Origin: Parabacteroides sp. An277
GTDB taxonomy: Bacteria > Bacteroidota > Bacteroidia > Bacteroidales > Tannerellaceae
Length of the DNA stretch: 64,000 nt
Assembly: GCF_002159645.1 (NCBI RefSeq)
Contig: NZ_NFJB01000019.1
Location: forward strand, 1 to 64,000
Direction of reading: 5' to 3'
Shown here: positions 8,643 through 18,104 of the stretch, piece after piece
How the letters are laid out: every line of letters begins with the position of its first letter
How positions within the stretch are numbered: position 1 is the first letter of the stretch
Translations under genes and position numbers: made by a program
The notes under the pieces: model-generated
Told to the model about the DNA's origin: nothing
The model's input: the letters and a program-made list of their open reading frames with translations, nothing else
Databases searched by the model: none

Positions 8643-8717
8643 TCCACAATAGACAATTGACAAGGATACAGCAAGCTGGGTAATTGTCAATTGTCCATTT
8701 TCAATTGTCCATTCTCA

Positions 8718-9902
8718 ATGGCTGAATCAAACTTTGTAGATTACGTAAAAATCTATTGCCGCTCTGGAAAAGGTGGCAGAGGTTCTACTCACTTTCGCCG
8801 TGCCAAATATATTCCGAAAGGGGGACCCGACGGAGGGAACGGAGGAAGAGGAGGCCATATTTACCTGCGCGGCAATCGGAACTATTGGACGTTGCTCCAC
8901 TTGAAGTACGAGCGTCATATCCTGGCAACCAACGGCGAGAGCGGCGGAGCGAAACGCAGCTTTGGCAAGGACGGGCAGGATCGGATTATTGAAGTCCCTT
9001 GCGGAACTGTGGTATATGATGCCGAAACGGGCGAGTTTATCTGCGACGTCACCGAAGACGGGCAGCAGGTGATGCTCCTCAAAGGCGGAAAAGGCGGATT
9101 GGGCAACTGGAATTTCCGCACGGCAACCAACCAAGCACCACGTTATGCCCAGCCGGGCGAACCGGCGCAAGAGCGACATGTGATTCTTCAACTCAAACTC
9201 TTGGCGGATGTCGGACTGGTAGGGTTCCCGAACGCGGGTAAGTCTACGTTGCTTTCGGTCGTATCGGCTGCTAAACCGAAGATTGCCAATTATCCTTTTA
9301 CGACCCTCGAGCCTAACTTGGGAATCGTGAGCTATCGCGACAATCGTTCCTTTATCATGGCCGATATTCCGGGTATTATCGAAGGCGCGAGCGAAGGCAA
9401 GGGGCTGGGGCTCCGTTTCTTGCGTCATATCGAACGAAACTCGTTGCTTCTCTTTATGGTTCCGGCAGATAGCGATGACGTGAAAAAGGAATATGAGATT
9501 CTGTTGGGCGAATTGACGAAGTATAATCCCGACTTGGTCGAAAAACCGCGCGTTTTGGCCGTCACGAAATGCGATATGCTGGATGAGGAGTTGATGCGTG
9601 AGATGGAACGCGAGTTGCCCGAGGAGCTTCCGCATGTATTTATCTCAGCTGTAGCGCAAATGGGAATCAATGAGTTAAAAGACCTGCTCTGGAAGGAGCT
9701 GAACAAGGAGTCTTTCCATGAAGTCGAACGGATAGTCCATAAGAATATCGATGTGAAGTCGCTTCCTTTCGATGACGATGAGGATGATTTCGTGTTCCCC
9801 GAAGAGGAAGAGGACGAAGAGGAATTCGTCGAGTATGAGGATTGGGAGGACGACGAGGACGAGGAGGAACCATCTGATGGCAATCAATCGTCTGAACGAT
9901 AA
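8718..9902 (+). CDS. obgE: Obg-family GTPase
   Basis: A 394-residue GTPase involved in late 50S ribosome assembly and stress response. The start is the ATG at 8718 ([14 protein letters not shown]). The glycine-rich Obg fold covers residues 1-160 ([26 protein letters not shown]). The G domain follows, with GFPNAGKST near 167-175, DIPGIIEGA near 214, and TKCD near 283. In place of the Gram-positive OCT domain it ends in a long acidic tail (residues 350-385 are mostly Asp and Glu). Its 3' end overlaps pgeF by 26 bases. Confidence 0.97.
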   Translation: MAESNFVDYVKIYCRSGKGGRGSTHFRRAKYIPKGGPDGGNGGRGGHIYLRGNRNYWTLLHLKYERHILATNGESGGAKRSFGKDGQDRIIEVPCGTVVYDAETGEFICDVTEDGQQVMLLKGGKGGLGNWNFRTATNQAPRYAQPGEPAQERHVILQLKLLADVGLVGFPNAGKSTLLSVVSAAKPKIANYPFTTLEPNLGIVSYRDNRSFIMADIPGIIEGASEGKGLGLRFLRHIERNSLLLFMVPADSDDVKKEYEILLGELTKYNPDLVEKPRVLAVTKCDMLDEELMREMERELPEELPHVFISAVAQMGINELKDLLWKELNKESFHEVERIVHKNIDVKSLPFDDDEDDFVFPEEEEDEEEFVEYEDWEDDEDEEEPSDGNQSSER

Positions 9903-10710
9903 AGTGGAAGTGTGGCAATGCGCCGAATGGATGGGCGATTGCCACATTTCTCATTTTTCGACTACTCGTTTCGGAGGCGTGAGCCAAGGCGCGTTTGGCG
10001 GGATGAATGCTGGACGCTATACGGACGACGACCCGACGCATGTGCAGCAAAATGTGGAATGGCTTTGCGAAGCGTTGCATCTTTCGCCCGAACGGCTCCT
10101 GATGCCACATCAGACGCATGGAACTTGTATCCGTAAGGTGGATGCCTCTTTCTTGCAGGAAACGAAAAGAGCGCAAGAGGAAGCCTTGGAGGGAGTAGAT
10201 GCACTCGCGACGGATGTGCCCGGCGTGTGCGTGGCAGTCTCGACGGCAGATTGCGTCCCAGTCCTGCTTTATGCGCCGGATAAGCAAGTCGTGGCAGCGG
10301 TTCATGCCGGTTGGCGGGGCGTGGTACAGGGCATTGTCCCGCGAACTGTCGCTTTCTGCCGAGCGGAATATGGATGCGACGCGTCACAAATGGAGGCCGT
10401 GATAGGTCCGTCTATTAGCCAGGCTGCGTTTGAAGTAGGCGAGGAGGTGGTCGAACAATTCCGCCAATCGCAGGCCTGGACAAAGGAGGATACCGAATCC
10501 CTCTTTAGAAAACATCCTGAAACGGGCAAGACGCACATCGACCTTTGGCGGGGCGTACAGCTGCAATTGTGCCAGGAAGGATTGGTCGAAAACCGGATAC
10601 ATCTCGCTGGGATTTGTACCTACCAGCAGGCGGACCGCTTCTTTTCGGCCCGGCGGTTAGGTATTCGGAGCGGACGTATCTTGTCTGGCATTTGGCTTCA
10701 CGCCAGATAG
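9877..10710 (+). CDS. pgeF: Peptidoglycan editing factor / purine nucleoside phosphorylase (YfiH, laccase-domain family)
   Basis: A 277-residue YfiH-family protein. Members bind zinc and act on purine nucleosides; E. coli PgeF also prevents wrong amino acids entering peptidoglycan. The start at 9877 ([13 protein letters not shown]) overlaps the obgE end by 26 bases; the longer in-frame start at 9772 would overlap 131 bases. Conserved metal-site parts are seen: MPHQTHGT near 83, STADCVP near 125 and AAVHAGWRG near 144. The overlap implies coupling with obgE. Confidence 0.93.
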   Translation: MAINRLNDKVEVWQCAEWMGDCHISHFSTTRFGGVSQGAFGGMNAGRYTDDDPTHVQQNVEWLCEALHLSPERLLMPHQTHGTCIRKVDASFLQETKRAQEEALEGVDALATDVPGVCVAVSTADCVPVLLYAPDKQVVAAVHAGWRGVVQGIVPRTVAFCRAEYGCDASQMEAVIGPSISQAAFEVGEEVVEQFRQSQAWTKEDTESLFRKHPETGKTHIDLWRGVQLQLCQEGLVENRIHLAGICTYQQADRFFSARRLGIRSGRILSGIWLHAR

Positions 10711-10813
10711 GCGATGCCAATACAGCGGAAAGAGGATGTCGATACGGCGTATTGACACGCTCGATACGGCGGAAAGGCAATATATACCTATTTAATATGA
10801 ATAGAAAGGAAAA

Positions 10814-11506
10814 ATGATACAAATTGCATTATCGGACGAAATAAGGGAAGCGTGCCCCGATTTGCACGTATTGGCCCTCACTTGCGAAGTGAAGAATAGC
10901 GAATCGGCTGCGGGGCTTTGGGCGGAAATAGCCGAGGAAGAGGCGCGAATCCAACGAACTTTGCAACTGGAGGAAGTGAATAAATTTCCACCTATACGGG
11001 CGACTCGCCAAGCCTATAAGCGGTTGGGAAAAGACCCGAACCGGTATCGTCCGTCGGCCGAGGCGCTTCGTCGGCGTATCCTTCGCGGGTTGCCGCTCTA
11101 TCGCATTGACACGGTGGTCGATTTGATTAATTTGGTTTCGATACGGAGTGGCTATTCGATTGGAGGATTTGACGTGTCGAAAATTCAAGGTACGCAATTG
11201 ACGTTAGGTGTAGGACGGGAAGGGGAACCCTATCAAGGTATTGGCCGGGGCGAATTGAATATTGCCGGTTTGCCTGTTTACCGCGATACGATGGGCGGAA
11301 TAGGAACGCCAACCAGTGATGAGGAACGAACAAAGATAAGTCTGGAAACCTCTTCAATACTGATGATTATCAATGGTTATTCAGGTCGGGAGGGGGTACT
11401 TGAGGCCGGTACGTATGCCGCCGGATTGCTTCGAAAATACGCTTCGGCAGTCCATTTTGAAGCATTATGGGTACATCAAACAGAGGTCATGTCTATTACA
11501 ATTTAA
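10814..11506 (+). CDS. B3/4 domain protein (PheT-like tRNA-editing fold)
   Basis: A 230-residue stand-alone B3/B4 domain like the one in phenylalanyl-tRNA synthetase beta, which checks mischarged tRNA. Typical parts are seen: IRATRQAYKRLGKDPNRYRPSAEAL near residues 58-80, and the sequence VVDLINLVSIRSGYSIGG near 98-115. The role of free-standing forms is not settled; tRNA or amino-acid quality control is likely. It is separated from pgeF by 103 bases holding short GATACGGCG repeats and no clear terminator. Confidence 0.88.
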   Translation: MIQIALSDEIREACPDLHVLALTCEVKNSESAAGLWAEIAEEEARIQRTLQLEEVNKFPPIRATRQAYKRLGKDPNRYRPSAEALRRRILRGLPLYRIDTVVDLINLVSIRSGYSIGGFDVSKIQGTQLTLGVGREGEPYQGIGRGELNIAGLPVYRDTMGGIGTPTSDEERTKISLETSSILMIINGYSGREGVLEAGTYAAGLLRKYASAVHFEALWVHQTEVMSITI

Positions 11507-11524
11507 CTAAAAAAGCACTAAATG

Positions 11525-11555
11525 TTTGGTCTTTTAGAATAAATCTCTATATTTG
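11525..11555 (+). promoter_or_regulatory. Promoter of the small winged-helix gene
   Basis: TTTG at 11525-11528, 19 bases, TATATTTG at 11548-11555; start codon 28 bases on. Confidence 0.78.
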
Positions 11556-11582
11556 TCCCCGTTTATTAAAAGCATTAAGCGT

Positions 11583-11786
11583 ATGATAGAATTAATTGGT
11601 ACAAATGCGGGCAAAGTATGGAATGCTTTGCACGAAGGCGGAAAGATGAGCCTGAAAGCATTGAAGAAAGCTACCAAAATTAAGGCGGAAAAAGATATGT
11701 ACGCCGCAATGGGGTGGCTGGCAAAGGAAGGTAAGTTATCTTTCGAAAAAGTTGGGGAAGACTGGGAAGTTTCCCTGACCGAGTGA
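11583..11786 (+). CDS. Small winged-helix DNA-binding protein (DUF2582-like)
   Basis: A 67-residue protein (MIELIGTNAGKVWNALHEGG...), the size of a bare winged-helix domain. The helix-turn-helix lies near MSLKALKKATKIKAEKDMYA, and the wing near KLSFEKVGEDWEVSL. Many Bacteroidales carry this single-domain protein; its target is unknown. It has its own promoter and a terminator 30 bases after the stop, so it is monocistronic. The ATG at 11583 is used, as the earlier in-frame codon at 11553 lies inside the promoter box. Confidence 0.85.
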   Translation: MIELIGTNAGKVWNALHEGGKMSLKALKKATKIKAEKDMYAAMGWLAKEGKLSFEKVGEDWEVSLTE

Positions 11787-11817
11787 GCACATTCTCTTTA
11801 ACCAAAAGAGAAACGAA

Positions 11818-11853
11818 AAAGGTTATCCCAATCCAGTTGGAATAGCCTTTTTT
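11818..11853 (+). terminator. Terminator after the winged-helix gene
   Basis: AAAGGTTATCCCAA pairs (with G-T wobbles) with TTGGAATAGCCTTT across a short loop, ending in a T-run. Confidence 0.85.
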
Positions 11854-11885
11854 CGCATTTTCTTAGAAAGAAAGCGCCCGAAATA

Positions 11886-11916
11886 TTGCAATATTCAAAT
11901 CTAAACTCTACTTTTG
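11886..11916 (+). promoter_or_regulatory. Promoter of the coiled-coil/zapA operon
   Basis: TTG at 11886-11888, 20 bases, TACTTTTG at 11909-11916; the start codon at 11935 follows within 20 bases. Confidence 0.78.
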
Positions 11917-11934
11917 TATAAAATTTGGCGGGAG

Positions 11935-12228
11935 ATGACCGAAGATAGTAGGCAGCTATTGGTTTTATTGGAACTCCGGTTCAACGAGTTGATGGCATTA
12001 TGCGATGCGCAAAAGCAGAAAATTCAAGAATTGGAGCAAGCTCTGGAGGTAAAAGAAACAGAGCTAAACCAGGCTATTGAGAAAATAGGTGTATTGAATG
12101 CTAAATGTAATAACCTGCTGACGGCGCAAGTCATTTCTGTGGAAGAAGGCGAAATGAAGAACGCCAAAATGCGGGTGTCAAAGTTAGTGCGGGAAGTTGA
12201 GAAGTGCATCGCACTGTTAAATGAATAG
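11935..12228 (+). CDS. Coiled-coil protein encoded upstream of zapA
   Basis: A 97-residue, almost wholly helical protein with heptad-like spacing from about residue 15 to 60 (LLELRFNELMALCDAQKQ, IQELEQALEVKETELNQ). The start at 11935 sits behind GGGAG. Its stop overlaps the next start by eight bases, so it is translationally coupled to zapA. Position and shape suggest a cell-division accessory like ZapB, but I see no firm family match. Confidence 0.72.
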   Translation: MTEDSRQLLVLLELRFNELMALCDAQKQKIQELEQALEVKETELNQAIEKIGVLNAKCNNLLTAQVISVEEGEMKNAKMRVSKLVREVEKCIALLNE

Positions 12229-12232
12229 TACG

Positions 12233-12532
12233 ATGGATGACAATTTCGTTATAAATATAAAAATAGCAGAACGTTCCTATCCTATTCCGATTAAAAGGCA
12301 GGAAGAGGAATATATTCGCGAAGCTGTGAAATGGGTGAACAAGATGCTAATCAATTACCAAAGTGTCTATAAAGACGAATTTGAGGTAAGGGATTATCTG
12401 GCACTGATAGCCGTAAAGGCTGCATCTTACGCGATACAATATGAACGTGAACACGATATGACGCCTTTTGACGATAAAGTCCGGGAGCTGACGGCGCGCC
12501 TGGATGCTTATTTGGCTGGAGAAGAAGGTTAG
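12233..12532 (+). CDS. zapA: Cell division protein ZapA
   Basis: A 99-residue ZapA-family protein, which binds FtsZ and stabilises the Z ring. It starts MDDNFVINIKIAERSYPIPI, the usual beta hairpin, and continues into a long helix. The start could also be 12221, which adds four residues and overlaps the upstream stop. A strong terminator follows at 12571. Confidence 0.88.
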   Translation: MDDNFVINIKIAERSYPIPIKRQEEEYIREAVKWVNKMLINYQSVYKDEFEVRDYLALIAVKAASYAIQYEREHDMTPFDDKVRELTARLDAYLAGEEG

Positions 12533-12570
12533 ATAGAGGTGGCTTTTTTATAGTAAGCGAATGATTTCCG

Positions 12571-12613
12571 CACTGCTCTACAAGGCATAAGGCTTTGTAT
12601 GGTAGTGTTTTTT
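12571..12613 (+). terminator. Terminator after zapA
   Basis: CACTGC..TACAAGGC pairs with GCTTTGTA..GGTAGTG, about 14 base pairs, followed by six T residues. Confidence 0.85.
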
Positions 12614-12653
12614 ATTTATATATCAATATTATACGAACTAAATTTTATAATAA

Positions 12654-14189
12654 ATGGGAATGTATATTATCATATCAATAGTGACCTTCGTTTTCGGAGG
12701 GTTACTTGTATGGCTGATTATGCGCTACCTTCTGAAATCTAGACATGAAGCGATTTTGCGGGAAGCAGAGAAGGAAGCCGAAGTGATTAAGAAGAACAAG
12801 TTGCTGGAAGTGAAAGAGAAATTCATTCACTTGAAAGCGGATTTGGAAAAACAGGTTTCGCAACGGAATGCTAAAATCCAATCGGTGGAGGCTAAGTTGA
12901 AACAGCGCGAAATCAATTTGAACCAACGTCAGGAAGAGTTGCAGCGTAAAAACAATGAGGTGGAAATCGTAAAAGATAACCTCGCTGCACAACTGGATTT
13001 GGTAGAGAAGAAGCAACAGGAGCTGGATAAGTTGCACCTCAAGGAGGTTGAGCACTTGGAAAGTTTGTCTGGCTTATCGGCAGAGGAGGCAAAAGAACGC
13101 TTAATCGAATCATTGAAAGATGAAGCCAAAGCGGAAGCAGCTTCTTTCATTAATGAAATCATGGAAGAGGCTAAGATGACAGCCAATAAGGAAGCGAAAA
13201 AAATCGTTATCCAGTCTATTCAGCGGGTGGCGACGGAAACGGCCATCGAGAATTCTATTACAGTATTCCACATTGAGTCGGATGAAATCAAAGGACGTAT
13301 CATTGGTCGTGAAGGACGTAATATCCGTGCATTAGAAGCGGCAACGGGTATTGAAATTGTGGTAGATGATACGCCTGAGGCTATCGTGCTCTCTGGATTT
13401 GACCCGGTTCGTCGCGAAGTAGCTCGCTTGGCATTGCATCAATTGGTACAAGACGGACGCATTCATCCGGCACGTATCGAAGAAGTAGTGAACAAGGTGC
13501 GCAAGCAAGTGGAAGATGAAGTAGTCGAGACAGGTAAACGTACGGCTATCGATTTAGGTATTCATGGCTTGCATCCAGAGTTGATTCGTCTGATTGGAAA
13601 GATGAAATATCGTTCGTCATACGGGCAGAACCTGTTGCAGCACGCCCGCGAAACAGCCAATCTTTGTGCCATCATGGCTTCCGAATTGGGTTTGAATCCG
13701 AAAAAAGCGAAACGTGCTGGCTTGTTGCACGATATTGGTAAAGTACCCGATGATGAACCTGAATTGCCGCACGCTATTCTGGGTATGAAACTTTGCGAGA
13801 AGTATAAAGAAAAACCGGATATTTGCAATGCCGTAGGTGCTCACCATGATGAAGTTGAAATGCAAACGCTGCTCGCTCCGATTGTGCAAGTCTGCGATGC
13901 GATTTCAGGAGCTCGTCCGGGTGCTCGCCGTGAGATTGTCGAGGCTTACATTAAACGTTTGAATGATTTGGAGCAATTGGCACTTTCTTATCCAGGCGTA
14001 GTCAAGACGTATGCAATCCAAGCCGGACGTGAGTTGCGTGTCATTGTGGGGGCGGATAAGATAGATGATAAAGAGACAGAAAACCTCTCGAACGAAATCG
14101 CCAAGAAGATTCAAGACGAAATGACCTATCCGGGTCAGGTGAAGATTACCGTAATTCGAGAAACGCGTGCTGTCAGCTATGCGAAATAA
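12654..14189 (+). CDS. rny: Ribonuclease Y
   Basis: A 511-residue membrane-anchored endoribonuclease that starts mRNA decay. The N terminus is a single membrane helix (residues 3-25). A long charged coiled coil follows to about 190, then a KH domain ([20 protein letters not shown] near 216) and an HD domain with AGLLHDIGK near 360. The length matches the family. The start may be 12654 or the second Met at 12660. Confidence 0.97.
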   Translation: MGMYIIISIVTFVFGGLLVWLIMRYLLKSRHEAILREAEKEAEVIKKNKLLEVKEKFIHLKADLEKQVSQRNAKIQSVEAKLKQREINLNQRQEELQRKNNEVEIVKDNLAAQLDLVEKKQQELDKLHLKEVEHLESLSGLSAEEAKERLIESLKDEAKAEAASFINEIMEEAKMTANKEAKKIVIQSIQRVATETAIENSITVFHIESDEIKGRIIGREGRNIRALEAATGIEIVVDDTPEAIVLSGFDPVRREVARLALHQLVQDGRIHPARIEEVVNKVRKQVEDEVVETGKRTAIDLGIHGLHPELIRLIGKMKYRSSYGQNLLQHARETANLCAIMASELGLNPKKAKRAGLLHDIGKVPDDEPELPHAILGMKLCEKYKEKPDICNAVGAHHDEVEMQTLLAPIVQVCDAISGARPGARREIVEAYIKRLNDLEQLALSYPGVVKTYAIQAGRELRVIVGADKIDDKETENLSNEIAKKIQDEMTYPGQVKITVIRETRAVSYAK

Positions 14190-14218
14190 GTAATTCGTTT
14201 TGTTTACGATAGGAATGT

Positions 14219-14254
14219 GGGAAGACGGGCCAAAAGGTCAATCTTCCCATTATT
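14219..14254. terminator. Hairpin between the convergent rny and kdsB genes
   Basis: GGGAAGA (14219-14225) pairs with TCTTCCC (14242-14248), with inner GGCC/GGTC pairing, followed by ATTATTTTT. It may serve both strands. Confidence 0.7.
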
Positions 14255-14261
14255 TTTCTGC

Positions 14262-15017
14262 TTAATTGCCAACTGTCAGCCGTTTGACCGCTTTAGCTAA
14301 ATCTTCCGGCGTATCGATGCCAATGGTTTCTTGCGTGGTAATGCCCACTTTTATTTTGTATCCATTTTCCAACCATCTGAGTTGCTCCAAGCTTTCGGCT
14401 AATTCGAGTGGGGATTGGGGTAAAGTGGTTATCTCGGCCAATACGTCTGCACGATAGGCATACATACCAATGTGCTTATAGAACGTTTGGTTCGCAAGCC
14501 ATTCTGTGTATTGTTTGCCTCGGACATAGGGGATTATCGAGCGACTAAAATACATCGCTTCGCCTTTCCGGTTGACTACTACTTTGGGCGAATTAGGATT
14601 GAACAAATCCTGTTCGAAATCGGCATTTGGGGCGAAGGGCTTTACCAAAGTAGCGATCTGCACGGTATCGTCCGTAAAGCAAGCTTTGATTGTTTCAATC
14701 TGTTCGGGATGGATGAAAGGTTCATCGCCTTGGATATTGATTACGATATCAAAACCTTCTCCCACCTTTTGATACGCTTCGAAACAGCGGTCGGTGCCGC
14801 TCCGATGCCGGTCGGAAGTCATGACCACATTTCCGCCAAAGGCGCGGACAGCCGCCTCGATCCGTTCGTCGTCTGTTGCCACACATACTTTATCTACCGA
14901 GCCAACCACTTGTTCATAAACTCGTTGAATCATAGGTTTGCCTGCCATGTCAGCTAAAGGTTTCCCCGGAAAACGCGTTGAGGCGTAGCGAGCAGGTATA
15001 ATTCCAATAAATTTCAT
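14262..15017 (-). CDS. kdsB: 3-deoxy-manno-octulosonate cytidylyltransferase
   Basis: A 251-residue cytoplasmic enzyme that activates KDO as CMP-KDO for lipopolysaccharide. The N-terminal nucleotide-binding motif is [27 protein letters not shown] near 78 and NIQGDEPF near 97 are also family hallmarks. The start at 15017 ([12 protein letters not shown]) matches the usual length; an ATG four codons earlier is possible. It is convergent with rny. Confidence 0.96.
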   Translation of the reverse strand: MKFIGIIPARYASTRFPGKPLADMAGKPMIQRVYEQVVGSVDKVCVATDDERIEAAVRAFGGNVVMTSDRHRSGTDRCFEAYQKVGEGFDIVINIQGDEPFIHPEQIETIKACFTDDTVQIATLVKPFAPNADFEQDLFNPNSPKVVVNRKGEAMYFSRSIIPYVRGKQYTEWLANQTFYKHIGMYAYRADVLAEITTLPQSPLELAESLEQLRWLENGYKIKVGITTQETIGIDTPEDLAKAVKRLTVGN

Positions 15018-15029
15018 CTTTCTTTTCAT

Positions 15030-15512
15030 TTTAGTCTGAGGGCAAAGATAAGGATTAAAAGCGAAATAAGAGGGAGGAAAACTTTGAAATATGCCGAAGT
15101 AAACTTTCTAATCCGCCTGTCTTTTCTTCGCGTATCGTCGATGTTTTTGTATCTTTAGTCTAAAGATATATAAATATCGACGATATTTGTACAAACATCG
15201 TCGATGCGTGTAGGAATTGTCGTTATGTTCGGTAAAAGTTATGCCTATAAATTTCGTTTTCTATAGGCATGAAAGGGCGAAAGATTGGAACTAAATGCGA
15301 TTTTCGCAGCGTAATCATCTAAAATAACGGGCAAGGATGGAAGATTTAGTACATAGGATCGGGTGGTTTGTTTACAAAGGCAAATGTTTGATACATCGGT
15401 TTAAGCTCAGAAGAGGTTGAAAATCTATGGTAATTCGACTTTCTTCTGCTTATTTTTTTGAAATGCTTTTTATAATCCGTAAATTTGCCCACAATATAAA
15501 AGCAAAAGAAAT
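15030..15512. other. Non-coding gap with nested inverted repeats
   Basis: No gene is seen. Near 15131-15208, CGTATCGTCGATGTTT and AAACATCGTCGATGCG form an inverted pair with two mismatches. Inside lie two smaller palindromes: TATCTTTAG-T-CTAAAGATA (15150-15168) and AAATATCG-A-CGATATTT (15172-15188). The first is the same motif that recurs four times upstream of the second SusC gene at 55491-55573. Confidence 0.75.
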
Positions 15513-17030
15513 ATGATTAAGATATTTGCAACGGAAAAGGTAAAAGAGATAGACAAGTATACTATTCAGAATCTGCCTATTGAGCCAATCGCTTTGGTGG
15601 AAGAGGCTGTGACGGCTTTTGTCAACGAGTTTAAAAGCCAATATTCGAAGGCTCGGCGGGTGATTGTTTTTGCCGGACAGGGAAACAACGGGGCCGATGC
15701 GCTGGGTATTGCGCGGCAGTTGCTGTATGAATCCTATAAGGTGGAGACCTATTTGTTTAATCCTACCGACAGCTTGAGTCCGGAATGCGCGGAAAACAAA
15801 CGGCAATTGCTGAGCATTGAAAATGCCAAGTTTACGGAAATACGCGGGGGGAGCAACTTTGCGCCTCCTATTCTGACGTCGCGCGATGTGGTAATCGACG
15901 GTTTGTTTGGCTCGGGATTGAACCGCCCGTTGGAGGGAGGATTCGTGGGATTGGTGAAATACATCAATGCTTCTCCGGCCGAGGTCGTGGCGGTAGATAT
16001 ACCTTCGGGACTGTTTGGCGAAGACAATCGGGAGAACGACCCCACGTGTATTATCCAAGCTAAGCAGACGTATACGTTCAATTTTCCGAAGTTGTCATTT
16101 TTTATGCCCGAAAACGAGAAGTATGTGGGCGAATGGAAAATCCTTCCGCTCAATATGCATCCGCAAGCCATAGCCGATACGCCTGCGTCTTATTTCCTGT
16201 TGACAGAAGAAGACATCACGGGGGTCTTTGTACCTCGTAAGCGGTTCACGCACAAGGGGACTTATGGTCATGCGCTGTTGGTGGCAGGAAGCCGGGGAAA
16301 GATGGGGGCTGCCCAGTTGGCAGCCAAGGCTTGTTTGCGGAGCGGAGCCGGTTTGCTGACGGTTCATGTGCCGAAGTGTGGCGAAGAGATTCTTCAGATC
16401 GCGTTGCCCGAAGCTATGGTCGAGGCCGACACGCACGACGATGTCTTTACGCAAGCGCCGGATGTCACGGGGTATGCAGCGGTAGGCATCGGTCCGGGAT
16501 TAGGGCAACAGATAGAGACGGCGGTGGCTTTGGATGAGTTGCTGGCTTCGATAGCCGAGCCGGTCGTGTTGGATGCGGATGCACTTAATTTGATAGCAGC
16601 CAATCCGGACTTATTGGAGAAGGTTCCCGAGCGGAGTATCTTGACGCCTCATCCGAAGGAATTCGACCGATTGGCTGGAGCAAGCTTTTCGGCGTACGAA
16701 CGTTTGCAACGCGCCCGTCAATATGCCAAAGAACATAGCGTGTGTGTGGTGCTGAAAGATGCCTATACGGCCATTTGCACGATGGAAGGTAATGTATATG
16801 TAAATGTAGGCGGAAATCCGGGTATGGCTACAGCAGGGAGCGGCGATGTCTTGACGGGTATCATCCTCGGGTTGCTCGCACAAGGGTATGACCCGGAAAC
16901 GGCGGCCGTGGTGGGCGTTTTCTTGCATGCGACAGCAGGTGATATTGCCGCCAAGCATTGGAGCGAGTGGGGAATGATTTCGGGAGATATCGTCGATTGC
17001 TTGGGAAGCGCGTTTAAACAAGTGATATAA
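15513..17030 (+). CDS. nnrD: Bifunctional NAD(P)H-hydrate epimerase / ADP-dependent NAD(P)H-hydrate dehydratase
   Basis: A 505-residue repair enzyme for hydrated NADH and NADPH. The N-terminal YjeF epimerase half covers about 1-215 (VIVFAGQGNNGADALGIARQL near 51). The C-terminal ribokinase-like dehydratase half covers about 230-500, with GTYGHALLVAGSRGKMGAA near 248 and NPGMATAGSGDVLTG near 432 (the catalytic GSGD). Both halves are intact, as in E. coli NnrDE. Confidence 0.95.
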   Translation: MIKIFATEKVKEIDKYTIQNLPIEPIALVEEAVTAFVNEFKSQYSKARRVIVFAGQGNNGADALGIARQLLYESYKVETYLFNPTDSLSPECAENKRQLLSIENAKFTEIRGGSNFAPPILTSRDVVIDGLFGSGLNRPLEGGFVGLVKYINASPAEVVAVDIPSGLFGEDNRENDPTCIIQAKQTYTFNFPKLSFFMPENEKYVGEWKILPLNMHPQAIADTPASYFLLTEEDITGVFVPRKRFTHKGTYGHALLVAGSRGKMGAAQLAAKACLRSGAGLLTVHVPKCGEEILQIALPEAMVEADTHDDVFTQAPDVTGYAAVGIGPGLGQQIETAVALDELLASIAEPVVLDADALNLIAANPDLLEKVPERSILTPHPKEFDRLAGASFSAYERLQRARQYAKEHSVCVVLKDAYTAICTMEGNVYVNVGGNPGMATAGSGDVLTGIILGLLAQGYDPETAAVVGVFLHATAGDIAAKHWSEWGMISGDIVDCLGSAFKQVI

Positions 17031-17130
17031 AACGAACGGAACAGGAGAGAGAAGCGGCGAAAGGCATTTCGAGAAGTTTCTCTTTCTCTGAGGTTTATTG
17101 TGTTATTTGAAAAATATTTTGAAAAAGCGC

Positions 17131-17160
17131 TTGCAAATTTGGGAAAAATGCCTACCTTTG
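17131..17160 (+). promoter_or_regulatory. Promoter of the SRP RNA/tRNA-Thr unit
   Basis: TTG at 17131-17133, 19 bases, TACCTTTG at 17153-17160, ending six bases before the SRP RNA. Confidence 0.8.
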
Positions 17161-17165
17161 CACTC

Positions 17166-17261
17166 GGGTAAGTCCTACACGGCAAGCTCCCTCGGAATCC
17201 CCCAGGGCTTGACCGCAGCAAGGGTACTTGGTTGTAGCGGCGCGATGTAGTAAGCTTACCC
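17166..17261 (+). ncRNA. ffs: Signal recognition particle RNA, small bacterial type
   Basis: About 96 bases. The ends pair (GGGTAAG with CTTACCC; then TCCTACA with TGTAG), giving the long SRP rod. The middle holds the conserved CCCAGG...GCAGCAAGGG arrangement of the Ffh-binding helix, followed by GTAGCGGCGCGATGTAG, which resembles the 3' strand of E. coli 4.5S RNA. Ends are set by the pairing and may be off by a few bases. Confidence 0.85.
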
Positions 17262-17265
17262 ACTT

Positions 17266-17339
17266 GCCTCTTTAGCTCAGTTGGCCAGAGCACGTGATTT
17301 GTAATCTCGGGGTCGTTGGTTCGAATCCGACAAGAGGCT
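17266..17339 (+). tRNA. tRNA-Thr (anticodon TGT)
   Basis: The acceptor stem GCCTCTT pairs with AAGAGGC. The D arm is GCTC...GAGC, the anticodon loop is TTTGTAA (TGT), and the T arm is GTTGG-TTCGAAT-CCGAC. CCA is not encoded. It begins four bases after the SRP RNA, so the two are co-transcribed. Confidence 0.93.
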
Positions 17340-17348
17340 CAGAAAAGA

Positions 17349-17380
17349 AGCGGGAAAAGGTGGTCCTTTTCTCGCTTTCG
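17349..17380 (+). terminator. Hairpin after tRNA-Thr(TGT)
   Basis: GCGGGAAAAGG pairs with CCTTTTCTCGC across TGGT; the T-run after it is weak. Confidence 0.7.
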
Positions 17381-17420
17381 TTGTATATATAGGTCTGCTA
17401 TTTTAAAAAAAGAATAGATT

Positions 17421-18041
17421 ATGAAAGTTATCTTAGTCAATGGAAGTCCACACGCGAATGGATGCACATATACAGCTCTTCAAGAGATTGAGCATGAATT
17501 GAATGCGCAAGGTGTCGAAACGGAAATATTTTGGATTGGCATTCGCCCGATTTCGGGATGTATGGGTTGCAACCAATGCTTGGCAAGCGGGCGTTGTTGT
17601 ATGAATGATTCCGTGAATCTCTTTTTGGAAAAGGTACCGGAGGCGGATGGTTTCGTGTTTGGTTCGCCGGTCCATTTTGCGTCGGCTACGGGCGCATTGA
17701 CGTCGTTTATGGATCGTGCATTTTATGGTCGTGCGGCCTTGTTTGCTCATAAACCGGCGGCCGCGATTGCCAGTTGCCGAAGAGGTGGTTCGTCTACTAC
17801 CTTCGACCAGTTGAACAAGTATTTTACGATTAGCAACATGCCGGTGGTTTCTTCCAACTATTGGAATACGGTGCATGGGAATACGCCCGCAGAAGTGGCG
17901 CAAGATATCGAAGGTTTGCAGACAATGCGCATCTTGGCACGCAACATGACTTGGCTTTTAAAATGTTTGGCTGCTGGAAAAGAGGCGGGTATTCAGCCTC
18001 CGGCCTTCGAAGCACGGACTAATACGAATTTTATTCGTTAA
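17421..18041 (+). CDS. Flavodoxin-like NADPH-dependent FMN reductase / iron-sulfur flavoprotein
   Basis: A 206-residue flavoprotein of the NADPH-dependent FMN reductase group. The phosphate-binding loop is VNGSPHANGCT (residues 5-15). GCMGCNQCLASGRC near 49-62 is the Cys-rich stretch typical of iron-sulfur flavoproteins. GSPVHFASATGALTSFMDR near 86 is the second FMN-contact region. It stands alone between the tRNA and a lipoprotein gene. The natural electron donor and acceptor are unknown. Confidence 0.9.
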   Translation: MKVILVNGSPHANGCTYTALQEIEHELNAQGVETEIFWIGIRPISGCMGCNQCLASGRCCMNDSVNLFLEKVPEADGFVFGSPVHFASATGALTSFMDRAFYGRAALFAHKPAAAIASCRRGGSSTTFDQLNKYFTISNMPVVSSNYWNTVHGNTPAEVAQDIEGLQTMRILARNMTWLLKCLAAGKEAGIQPPAFEARTNTNFIR

Positions 18042-18104
18042 GCAAACGCGCATAAAGAGCGATTTTTTCGTATCTTTGTCCAAACACAAGACAGGAGAAA
18101 GGTA

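Noticed and set aside
12533-12653. 6S RNA after zapA
   Set aside because: In some bacteria 6S RNA follows zapA, but the gap is only about 120 bases and its main hairpin ends in a T-run, so a terminator explains it.
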